64,000 nt of DNA from Corticium candelabrum (taxonomy: Eukaryota > Porifera > Homoscleromorpha > Homosclerophorida > Plakinidae), in contig NC_085091.1 of NCBI RefSeq assembly GCF_963422355.1, positions 5,884,684 to 5,948,683 on the forward strand, in the 5' to 3' direction. The notes under the pieces are model-generated. The model saw only the letters and a list, made by a program, of their open reading frames with translations. It made no database searches and had not been told where the DNA came from. Numbering within the stretch: position 1 is the first letter of the stretch; each line of letters starts with the position of its first letter. The translations under genes were made by a program, and so were the position numbers. Positions 42,684-53,017 of the stretch are shown piece after piece.

Positions 42684-45600
42684 CACAACCAATAGCAACC
42701 GTTTACTGCAGACTTCTACCATAACAGTCCGTCAGCCAAGGCTTGGTTTTGCGGGGGCGAGGCTAGAATATAAATTTTTATATCCGGGAGCTATCCGCCT
42801 TCCTTGACGTGTTTGCTTTTGGAAATCTACTGGAAAGAAGGACACTAGGACGAAGATCACTGTCTGTAGAAGATCTGCACGTAAAGGACAACATATTGGC
42901 TAAGTCTTATCCAACTAAAGTGACGAGAGACTGGCGTATTTGCGACTAATCACGTGGTAGTGTGTCGCTATAGTTTCTTAGCACACTGCCATCTCTTGGC
43001 GTTCTTTCAGCAACAGCCTAGGAAATTGTAGAGGGCATGTGATAGCGTTTTAGTGCATCTGGAATCTGGTGTGCATCTACAAACACGGGAGGTTTCTGAC
43101 CCCAAACTTGACGCACTGTGCAGTAATGGGAGTAAGAATCGTCAAGTATAGGTCTACGTCGAAACCAGGTTTCTGGGCCTCAGCAGTCTTATGAGGTTGG
43201 ATATCGCTACTCTGTTGAGATTTCTTTGTGCTCAGTGCTGTTTTCAACGAGTTACGATATGCCTTTACTTGTTTGTAATATGAGTTCTTAATGTTCGCTT
43301 GTTCTGTTCTTCTGTAACTCTATCAAATTGATTTTCAAGTTTGCTGATAGTTGTAAGTGTTCTGATAATATAAGGAGTCCTAACTAGCCAAGGGGATTGA
43401 TGTTGAAGAGATGTAGAGGCTGAACTGTTAGTTCATGCATTTTAATACGTGCTGTACATATGTATCTACTGTGGGGAAGAGAAAAAGTGGAGAAACTGTT
43501 TATCCTGGAAGAGATTGTCAGTCTTGTGCTAGATGTGGCACCTCTGCAGAGATCCAGACAAATTGAAAGAAGAGTTGAAACAGTAGGTAGTGGCTGCTCT
43601 TGAAATCAAATCAACCCAAAGTCTTGCTTGTGTCACAAATGTGAACAATAATCACTCAGAGTATTAATTATTATCAAATATCACTATCACACGACAACAA
43701 AATTCATTAGAGAGAGAGAGTCTCTTACAAGAGGAATAATGAGTTTGTGTAATGAGACCAATTTTCCTATAATTATAAAGCCACGTAACTGCAGTTAATT
43801 ATTGATAGATAAATTATTAAATTAATTGATTAGTTGACTAATTGTTGCACAGTGATTACCTGAATATACTGTACTAGACACGTTCAATAGTCCAATTTGT
43901 TTCTGTGATACACACATGCGTTGTGTATTACATCAGACTATTCTTTTCATGACAGATCAACATTTAATTAACCAAAACCAAAACAGTAGAAATAATACTA
44001 CTACTAGAATACGCTAACAAGTAGTTTGTCAGTTTGTACGGTGTCTACAGTAGCCTTACATTCACTCAATGCCGATTCTGGCGTGGCTTTGACGTTAGCA
44101 TCAGCGGTAATGCAAGGTGATTACAACAAGTGCCATTCGTAGATATGAGAACACGGCCGTCTCAAAGAATCTAGTTTTCTGACAACACCGTACGATGATA
44201 GTACGGTAGACAAGCCTCAATTGAGAAAGGCGTCTAGTGGTCTGTCATCTCAACGGTGTTCCAGTGCGTAGTTGCCACTTCCGGCGTAGCATGGCGTTTC
44301 CCATGCAACTGTCCTCTCCCCAAACAAGGTCTCAAAGAGCGCTGTTGACTTCGCAGGTGTTCGAACAACGAGCCCGTATATCATACTATGTAACACATGT
44401 CTTCCGGAACCGTCGGAAGAGTCTTAATCTTATGTATTGCAATACAATGCCTATTTCGTCATGGTGCAGCACGTAAAGCTATATGCAGGGGTACAGACCG
44501 GCGCGCTAGAAAATAAAAGCAAGGCCATACTGGACGTTGGCTGACGGACTGAAAACGGAGAAATAAAGCATAGAAATGTCATGTATGGGCGTGTTTAGTA
44601 CCCATATGTTTCTTTCAGACTAAGTGATTGCTAGGTAGCAAGAAAGACCGATACCTGTGCAATTTCAAGGTCATAATTGTGAGACATCTGGAAGGAAGTT
44701 GTGATTTATTGATTAAAGCAAACTGGGACGTCAAACTTATCATGATGTGTTTCTTTCTTACTATTTCTTTAGCACACTTGTGAAACTTTGTTAGGGTAGT
44801 GCTGGGTTCATTTGCTTGGCGGTACACCTGTTTTAAATCAAAAACGAGTGCAATTTCTCAGTCATCTGGTCTCTGCTTTGAAAACGTTTGCCATCTATTA
44901 GAATGAGGAGACGCTACACATGCGGTGAGCCTGGGGCAGTGGCACTCTTCTCAGCACTGTTTTCATAGTTGCAGTTTGTAAATTGTGTCAAGCAGCCAAG
45001 CGCAGTACCCTTCAATAACCCAAATGCAGTCACTAAATGTGCAGCCTCGTTCATAAAATTCATCAAACGAATTCGGCAAATGTTCCTCCAAAAGTTCTCT
45101 CAAATTGTCCATGTTGGCCACTAAGGTTGTGCGAATAACTTCACGCTGCAAGACAACCCTGTAGAAGGCTCAATTCTGAGTGATACAATTCAGTGTCTGT
45201 TGCTCCTGCTCTGAATAACAGTCATGAACATAAACAAAAGTCTGTGTTGTCTAGAAGGCCCTAATTTGGTTTCTCTTGATGTTCGGTCTCTAATGCGCTA
45301 TCATCTTCTCCAGTTAGAGTTTCAAGCTCGTCTGAGTCTACCTCAGGTTTGTATAAGTATGGCAATATCTGATTAAATGAAAAACCTGCAATCTCTGCAA
45401 TGACTGCAGAACACAATTAACAAAACCGCAATTATGAAGACAGTGCTGAGAAGAGATCCAATGCCCCAGGTTCACAACATGCAGAGCGTCTCATACACGT
45501 GCAAAACTTTTTCAAAGCAGAGACAAAACGACTGAGAAATCACACTCCTTTTCGGTTTAAAACAGGTGAACCGTCAAGCACTACCCTAAATAAGTTTTAC

Positions 45601-45867
45601 AAATGTACTATAGACAAATAACAGAAAAGAAATACATCTCGATAACTTTGAAGTCTCACTTTGGTTAATCAATAAATCACAACTTGCTACTATATTTCTC
45701 ACAATCCTTACCTTGAAAAGTGCACAGGTATCGGTCATCCTTGCTAACCAGCAATAATTTAGTCTGAAAGAAACATACGGGTAATAAACACTTTTAAACA
45801 GGACAATTCAATGCTTTATTTCTCTGTTATAATAGCCGTCTACAGTAAACGGTTGCTAGGGGTTGTG
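42684..45867. mobile_element. TIR-bounded unit in the gene B EGF-CUB intron
   Basis: The left end CACAACCAATAGCAACCGTT and onward matches the complement of the right end at 27 of 30 positions. A second, inner pair of inverted arms lies at about 44540-44890 and 45515-45835. It shares long blocks such as TAGTCTGAAAGAAACATA and TCAATAAATCACAACTT. TCCGTCAGCCAA also occurs near the left end and inverted at 44537. The likely reading is a non-autonomous element with a related foldback element nested at its right side. No transposase was recognised. The ORF at 44963-45151 (minus) is unassigned. No clear target duplication was seen. Confidence 0.55.
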
Positions 45868-46513
45868 TCATGACGTGATAGCTTTAATCTGAGATATTTT
45901 TGATTTTGGTGAAAGTTCTCTTTAAGTTTCGTTGTCACCGCTTTTAAGAGAAATATAACAAACATAATCTAGGAACCAAACGTCACTTTGCTATGAAGTA
46001 ACTTAAGCCGCTACCGTCAGAACAAATATAAATTTGCTAAAATGACGCCATATTAGAGTAATTGAATGGAAGATTATTTAATTAGTTATGACTTATGTTG
46101 AAAGTTTAAGAAAATTAGTGACTGGCGAAAGAACAAATGTTTCTTACACTGATATGGTTTAATTCCTACACCATCTCTACAAAAGACCATACGGTCCTCA
46201 AATACAAAATTAGTTGTAATTATTGTGCCGTACAAAATTTAGTTGAGAAACACAGTCGATTTCGTAGGCACACGTCCTGACGATTTGCTAAATCACGCTT
46301 TTTCTTGAAGTGCCTTTTCGTGAACGGATATTTTGTGACTGCCTCTGGTAACTTCAATTAATTAATCAATTTCAGTAGATTGTAGCAAAGAAACGATATT
46401 GATATAATAGCAGCTCCGTTGTCGCAGTAGTTTAAAGTGTTTCTGCCTAAGTGAAGTGTATAGGCAAATACTCAACTAAGCTAAAGCCTAAAAATAGAAT
46501 TAATTAAATTTAC
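45868..46513. other. Gene B intron remainder, nothing recognised
   Basis: AT-rich. The intron from 46607 to 47586 is also empty apart from short ORFs. Confidence 0.4.
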
Positions 46514-46606
46514 CTGAGCAGTTGTATCCTGACCATTGAGGAGCACACTTGCAGCCGCCACACACACCAACAATTGATCCTCCATTCAAGCACACAAGTG
46601 GGCAGC
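46514..46606 (-). CDS. Gene B exon 2: EGF-like domain
   Basis: 93 nt, all six cysteines kept, with QWSGYNC near the end as in gene A. The acceptor is CGTTAG and the donor is CTCAG|GTAAAT. Confidence 0.85.
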
Positions 46607-47586
46607 CTAACGAGAAATAATTAACAATAATTTACAAAGTTTTTTCAATACTGACTATAGCATAAAATACAAGGTAAGTACACATTTCGTGTAGAAATGT
46701 TTCGATTCATTAAAGCTTGGCTATTCTGACATAGTCTACAATTATTGTACAAAATTATGTATGCACGTCATTATACAAATGGAGTTGTTTGAGGTTTTTA
46801 CAGCTGTCGACAACTATAGTGTCTACATACCATTTGAAAACATTTGTTATAGCGTTGTCCTCAAGTCTGGAAGGGATGGTCAATCATAACGCAAAGGCAT
46901 CCCCACTTTTCCTTTTTACTTCCACAGCATGGATATCAGCCTTTGCAAGAAAAGTGTCAATATGGGAATGCCCACACACACACACACCTGTCACGACTTC
47001 TTTCGACTACAGCCTTCGTCATAGAGAAATTCAAATGTGTTCTATCAAACAGATAGTTAATTAATTAATTAATGTTGTCGTCATCACATCGCACTAAGAT
47101 TAAGGTGACTTTTTGGCTAGCTGAGGTAAACATGTCGCATTGGCTTGACATGCTTAGATGTCGTGGTATTAATTGATTAATTAGACTTTCCACAAGCAAA
47201 GAAACCAAACGTTCACATTAGTCACGTGATATCGATATAGAAGCGAAAGTATCGTTTTCAAGGTGCAATGTAGACGCTCGCAAGTCCGATCTGATCGCGA
47301 TCATTCTGGTCTAGTGTGGAAGCGCCTTCAATTAGGAACTAAGTAATGTGTTCCGTTGTTTAGCTCATGAATAAAATATAGGATCCGGTTTCACTCAGTG
47401 CGTCATTGTCACGACGGCTGCTGCTCTGATAGCCAGCAAAACTGGTTGCTACCCATTACAACTGTGATGTTACAAAGCCAAACAGATGCATCTGGTCTAA
47501 AGAAGTTAGCAGCTAAAATGTACAAGGTCTATCAGAGTTCAGATGGAAATATGACCTTTCTAGACAACTCATTTCAGACACCATAC

Positions 47587-47656
47587 CTTGACTGTGGTGT
47601 AGATTGCAGAAGACAACCAGCAAGCTGATAAGCGCCTCGTGTACTTCCCAAAACAT
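47587..47656 (-). CDS. Gene B exon 1: signal peptide
   Basis: ATG at 47656-47654, hydrophobic core LISLLVVFC, donor CAAG|GTATGG in phase 1. Same length as gene A exon 1 although the residues differ, as expected for a signal peptide. Confidence 0.75.
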
Positions 47657-48479
47657 TGAAGGGTGTCGACTGGCAAGGTATATCTTCCACGTGAGTATTT
47701 TACTTTGTAGAGGCCCGTATGTGCAATACTAATATTGTAGAAAAGGGGGTTTTGCAATTAAGAGAACATTGAATCTGTATTACAAAACGTGTCTCTACAA
47801 CCTTCTTTAGTGTTAAACATTTCGTAAACATTAAACATTTAGTAAATTTGCTGAACTCTGATTTTGACTTGTTTGTTTAATTGCAGTCTTCTTTAACTAG
47901 AGTTTACTAAAAGACACAAGTACCTGAGTTTTACAATATTGAATGTCGTAGCATTGCGTTGCTGGTTTTGTTGCTACTAATTAATGCTATGTCGATACAG
48001 TTTCTTGTGCTAAAAAATTAAGAAAAATTAATACAATGTATATAATACATGTTGTTATACGTACGAATAATGCTCTTGACCTATTATGTGCCACCAACTA
48101 AAGTACTAAAAAATTATGGATTACTAAGCTACGCAATTGATCTTCTACTTATTCAAACTAGCACACAGCTAAATGAAAAGAGTAGCAAATCAATACTAAT
48201 TAAAATGTTACATATGTAGTTAAATAAAATTAATTAGCAAATATTTATGTTAAATGAAGGCACTTTTTACTAAATTCTTGGCAACTAAAAGATATTATGC
48301 GCTGGCTCGATTGTCACGTGGTTGCTGGGCAATTTCGGTGTCATAGATTTGCTAGCTCTAGACCATTGGAGGCTTACACGAAACTTGAGGGGGGACCTCA
48401 AGACAGGAGGCAGTGTGGAGTAAGAATGCGTTCCCCTTTACTTGGAAGCATGGAGCCATTGTCTGACTTCGCATCATGT
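47657..48479. other. Upstream of gene B; nothing recognised
   Basis: AT-rich DNA that would contain the gene B promoter. No TATA box or repeat was recognised. Confidence 0.35.
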
Positions 48480-49214
48480 TTCAGAGTACCGAAGCTACAT
48501 CTTGCGAAACCTTGAACAAGGTTTTTGGATTGGCTTTGGCTATAGTCGCTTTGGATGCCGTAGGGCTAGACGGAACATGTCGGCAAAGATAGAATTGCCT
48601 CAGTGGTAGACGAGCACCTACGCGAAAAGAAATCGCTTTGCAGAGTTGTAACAGTAAGGAGTAAGGGATTGGTGTTCCTGTTAGCCCTTTTGGCGTCCAG
48701 CCAATATCCAATCAGCGGGAAAGTGGCGGTTGATTGCTAACATGTCGTCTCCTAATGGCTGATTGTAAACGATGCTATCGGTAAGTAGCTGATCTTATTG
48801 TTATATGGCAGCAGACCGGAAGGATTACCCTTTTTGGCCAACCTGCATCTGCAGACTGCGCATAGAAGATAATTGTACAAAGCGACGGCAGGCATCTGAT
48901 GGGAATGAGGTAGAAAGGCGAGATTTTAATGCCTTTCTTCCGTTAAAGTTGCGCTCTGCTCCTAAGTTCTTTTCGGCGGTGCGAATGCTTTGTTTTAGAC
49001 TTTGTACGGTGCTGGCAAGTCTTCAGCTCTCCATTATTTAGACGACTGTCTCTTTTTTGGCCAGCCAGGATCCGAAGAATATGCCAAAAGCCTGAGTTAT
49101 GCATTGGCAACGTACAGACGCCTGGGCGTTTCGATAGCGGAGCACAAACTTGAAAGCCCAGCCTGTTGCATGACATTGCTTGGTATTGAGATTGAAAAGA
49201 CCAAGCTTCCTTGA
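48480..49214 (+). pseudogene. DIRS-like retrotransposon reverse transcriptase relic
   Basis: Fragments in several frames keep the RT order: YILRNLEQGFWIGF near 48490, RRARRNMSA near 48565, SSPNG then VNDAI near 48740-48780, LRSAPKFFSAV near 48950, then SALHYLDDCLFFG near 49025 with an intact YLDD active site. The last open piece (49002-49214) ends LLGIEIEKTKLP. The HYLDDxLxFG and ALATYxxLGV pattern is typical of tyrosine-recombinase (DIRS/PAT-type) elements. No recombinase or terminal repeat was found, and frameshifts make it dead. Confidence 0.65.
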
Positions 49215-49215
49215 G

Positions 49216-49538
49216 TTTAGCCTAGAATAGGCTGAGGCGCCTCTGTGAGCTTCTAAAGAATAGTCGCACAGGCGAGACAGGAAACGTGAGTTGTTATCGC
49301 TTGTAGGATCTTTGCACCATGCCACCACCGCCGTTAAGCCTAGTCGTATGTCTTTTTGACGGTTGATCCTATTCTTCTTTCTGATATCCTTTAGTTCCGC
49401 TATCCCAGAGGATACTTCAAACAGCAACTCTTTCGTAGAATTTATGTCTTGCTCACTAAATCCACGCACAACCACATCTCGAAGTGTATAACGCGATACG
49501 TACCTCATTTTTTCTGAACGTAGCACAACACACCGCAC
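49216..49538 (-). other. Unrecognised minus-strand ORF piece
   Basis: From 49538 down, a charged segment (SRYTLRDVVVRGFSEQDIN, then ELLFEVSSGIAELKDIRKK) looks like real protein rather than shadow, since its composition is balanced. It may be a captured or transposon-encoded domain. The ORF's lower part overlaps the DIRS relic on the other strand and is probably noncoding. Confidence 0.35.
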
Positions 49539-49542
49539 ATTG

Positions 49543-50728
49543 TTACTGAGCGAGATTCAGAAGACTGCTTTCACTTTCGGACTGTTTCCTTGATAGTCTT
49601 TCAGCTTCATGTTTGTCTCCTGTAGTGGAATACTGACACAAGTGTCTCTGATACCACTCCTCTGATATGACGGATACGACTGCCCCTGTGTCTAGCACTA
49701 TCTTCATGGGCTGTCCTGCTATCTGGACTTGCACGGTATACTTAGGCGTAAATTGACCCATGGTGTGTATTCCACCCGATTCCTCCTTGTCTTGCTTCCC
49801 CTTGTCGATTGTGCGACTTTGTAGGTAAGAGATCCCAACCTCCTCCGCGGAATCTTCTTCCTCCACCTACCGAGTCTCTAGAGACTTGTGCCTGCACATG
49901 CTCTTCACATGACCGGCCTACAGACACGCAAAACACTTGGTCTTTTTAGAACGACATTCCTGCTCGTCATTGTTTCCGCCACATTGGTGACATCCTTGTA
50001 CTTTCTTGGCCATCTGCTGTCCTGTTTTCTTGCCTTGTTGCACCTTCATACCATCCTTCTTCCGAGTGATCCCGATGCCATACACCTGTGAAGCTTCAGA
50101 TGACATTCGACCAGTGAACTCTGCTGTGTTTTTGGCTGCCAGTTCCATACCGTGTGCGGTTTCAACTGCCTTCTGGAATGTAAATTCTTCTCAGACAATA
50201 GCCGCTTCTGTATGGCTTTATTTCTCAGCCCACACACCAATTTATCCCGCAACGCTTCGTCGAGAAATGTACCAAACTCACACCGACCTGTCAAGTGTTC
50301 TAGTACTACTAAATATCTCATTACACTCTCACCTGCTTGTTGGTTTCGCTGGTAAAACCGGAACCTCTCAGCTATCACCAATGCTTTTGGCTTGAAGTGT
50401 AATCTCAGCGCTTCCTTTAGGTCATCGTAGCTCTTCTCGCTAGGCTTCGCTGGCGTCAATAGATTCATGAGAACACTGTACGCTTTGCGCCAGTTGCTGT
50501 CAACAAGACACTCACACGCCTATCCGGCTCCTGCTCCGTCTCCTGCGACGATCTGTGCATTAATAGCGTTTGCCGACATCCAATGCTCTAAACTTTCGAT
50601 ATACGCGTCGAAGAATTCTTTCTCTTCGTCATAGTCCTCTATTTTTCCAATAGCGAATGTTGCTGTGGCCATTCTCACAGGCAAGTCTCGATCTGCTCGC
50701 ACAATCCAGACACAATCCTCGTCGCCAT
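49543..50728 (-). pseudogene. Ty3/gypsy gag-protease fragment
   Basis: The gag start is at about 50672 (MATATFAIGK, then EKEFFDAYIESLEHW), and gag continues at 50468-50046 (FKPKALVIAERFRFYQRNQ). A zinc knuckle near 49925 has an in-frame TAG inside it (CFACL, stop, then AGHVKSMC). The protease at about 49866-49543 has an intact active-site loop, IVLDTGAVVSVIS. Upstream, AATGGCGACGAGGATTG at about 50730-50714 looks like a primer-binding site. A short LTR may occupy 50728-50867 (TGTACT to TTACA), though no partner was found. The element is cut off at 49543, before RT. Confidence 0.75.
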
Positions 50729-50867
50729 TTGTAATATATTCTCTACTGGTATATCACGTACACCAAACGTACGATATTACTATACAGTGCAACTCGTAGA
50801 CTGACAGCTAGAAAACAACTCAGACTATACAACCCAGACTGCGCATGCGTGCACTCTAGTACAGTTT

Positions 50868-51510
50868 GTACTGGTTTGTAGACTGGGAGAGTCATTCTCA
50901 ATGTACATGAAAAGGAATAGCCTCCAGGTAGAAAGAAGGCACTCAGACAGAGATCTTCGTCACATTCTACAAAGGTGCAAGATAGCCATTGAGAAGTGTC
51001 CTAATAAGACTGCTAGTGTGAGATACCATTGTGAACCGCTAGTACCACTGGAAACTATACGGTAGCGTTGTAGCTTTGCTCTATCATAGGTTGTATTTTT
51101 ACTGTGCATAGACATCAATATGAAGCAGTTATTTGTGGACTTTTGAGACAGCAGGCAAATGTCATACATTTAGCAGTCTGTAGAGCGTGTATTAGCAGAA
51201 TGTCTCTGCTAATTTGCAAACCTGTCTGCTGAAATAAGATTCAACTGGCACAGCTATTTTGAAAGCTAAGTTTCATAACTGAAACAGCAGAAAAATCCTT
51301 GTTAGCTCAGACTCACCGTTTTAGCAAAAATATGCTAGATTAGCATTACCTTAAATTTTAGCGTGCAATAAACTGGATCAAAAAATGTGAGTGATCTTCT
51401 AAGCGCGGTGATCTGACGAATTCAAAACACTTGCAGCAAGACAGAAATAACAGCAATGCACAACAAACAAATAGCTAGTTTCGCACTCTTGAGTCGCGAA
51501 TGAGGTCAGT
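50868..51510. other. Spacer downstream of the CLCA gene
   Basis: Contains the CLCA 3' UTR next to 51510. No clear minus-strand AATAAA and no other feature was found. Confidence 0.35.
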
Positions 51511-53017
51511 TCACGGCAGGAGACCACGAAGGACCACCAAAAGTGACAACATCAAAGCCTTGTTTGGACCATCTCCTGCCGCTGATACAGCTGAAGAGGA
51601 ACTTGTTGGTTTTTGAAACAAGAACCGAGCAATATTTGAGACTCCTGATGGGTTGTTGGCTTCATCAGTACAGGTCATGGCTGCGTAGAATGTCGTGTCT
51701 GTTTGAAAATCGAGTATCTGCACTGTAACATTTTGAGTTAGGCCGCCCTGCAGTGAACGAAGACTTCCGGACAGAATTTCACTTTCTGTGACATCTTTCT
51801 GCTCGTTGAAGCGAGATATGTTAAATAAGTCATAAAAACTGGAAGCAATACGCAAGCTGCAGCGATCAACTGTATGAAAACAAAATGTTGTCAAGTTTCT
51901 GTAGAAACCTAACGTGTTACAAAGACATTTAGAAAAATTACCAATGCCCGTGTATAGATCGTCCCCTGCAGAGTTCCAAGTGAACTGAACCAACTGATTT
52001 TGGTAATCGGTATAGACAGCTTGCAGGTCGACAATCCGAGCCGGAGGAATCATGTCTCGTGGACTGTAGTTTGTTACTGTAATAACTCCGGCTGCTTCCA
52101 AACGCATAAATGCCTCCAAATCTTCAGACACAAGCGTGGGACCTTCCATGTTTGAAATCAGGTTATCTGAGGGGTTGACGACAACGGCTATTGCGCTATG
52201 GCCATCGGCTGTAGCTTTTACCATAACGTTGTATCGCCCGTTCCCGACAACTTCAGTGAAATAGGACGTGTAGAAGCCGTCGTTTGGATACTCGTCAGGA
52301 ACTGCAGTGACAATGAAATAAGGGGGTAGTCCAAGAGGAGATGGGATTATGAACTTCTTACCTACACCGTTGTCTTGAAGTTCAATGACGATCGCCGAAT
52401 AACTTGGTCTGGAAACTAGAGCTGTTACAGTTGCTCCAGCTACTCCTCGGCTGCCTTTCGTTAGTTCTGCAGAGATGACAGGAGTAGCAGGAAACTCTAC
52501 AATAGCATTGCTTATCCTCGCATGCAAGACAATCGGTTCAGAAGTTGACGGAAAAGAAGAGACGACTGTTGAAACCGTTTGTTGCGATGACGCAGGGTTG
52601 AACATGGTGTATGTCCAGTTGCCTACCTATACCAAGTCACATTTAAATACAAAAAATTGTGTACCACCGTTTTTCCTTAAGTGCCAGTAAATTACTCACT
52701 TCATCTAATCTTTGAAGCTGAAAATCTAAGCTCCTGAATGCCGAAAAGAAGACTGCGTCTGTGTTATTCATCACTCTGCCTGATGGGGAATTAACTCTGA
52801 TCTGTGGAACTAGATCATCTCCAACGCGAGTACTCCAGGAAAAGCTTACTGTAGTGTTCACTCTCAATCCAGAGTCCAATAGAAAATAACCACTGGACTT
52901 GGTAAACGATGTAATGACAAAGGACGTTGATAAGATTTTTACGACAGCAGTGCTTCTAGAAGCTGAGCCACTGTTGAAAATTGAAAGAAACGCATCTGAA
53001 AGCAGGGCTGTTCCTGA
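51511..53017 (-). CDS. CLCA: CLCA exons 7-9: C-terminal beta domains and hydrophobic tail
   Basis: Exon 7 is 52700-53017, exon 8 is 51942-52626 and exon 9 is 51511-51869. Exon 8 starts VGNWTYTMFNP and includes a DMIPPARIVDL stretch. The 72-nt intron 51870-51941 is in frame without a stop, so an unspliced reading also stays open. Its donor G|GTAATT and acceptor CATACAG, and the phase, favour splicing. The last residues are ALMLSLLVVL, then stop. Confidence 0.85.

Larger units (their letters stand above)
38808..47656 (-). pseudogene. Gene B: truncated, frameshifted paralogue of gene A
   Basis: Seven exons parallel gene A: 47656-47587 (signal, 70 nt), 46606-46514 (EGF, 93), 42184-41852 (CUB, 333), 41784-41498 (Ig1, 287), 39509-39385 (Ig2a, 125), 39316-39148 (Ig2b, 169), 39092-38808 (Ig3, 285). 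Five of seven sizes are identical to gene A or one base off. The Ig1 exon is one base short, which breaks the frame. The first cysteine of Ig2 is Arg. The last exon ends in a proper donor but no Ig4, TSP1, stalk, TM or stop exon follows. A large TIR element sits in the EGF-CUB intron. It is likely a pseudogene, unless the frameshift is an assembly error and lost exons lie elsewhere. Confidence 0.8.

Noticed and set aside
51870..51941. Reading CLCA exons 8 and 9 as one continuous exon
   Set aside because: The ORF is open, but a good donor and acceptor, a phase match and the Asn/Phe/Cys-rich odd insert point to a 72-nt intron.
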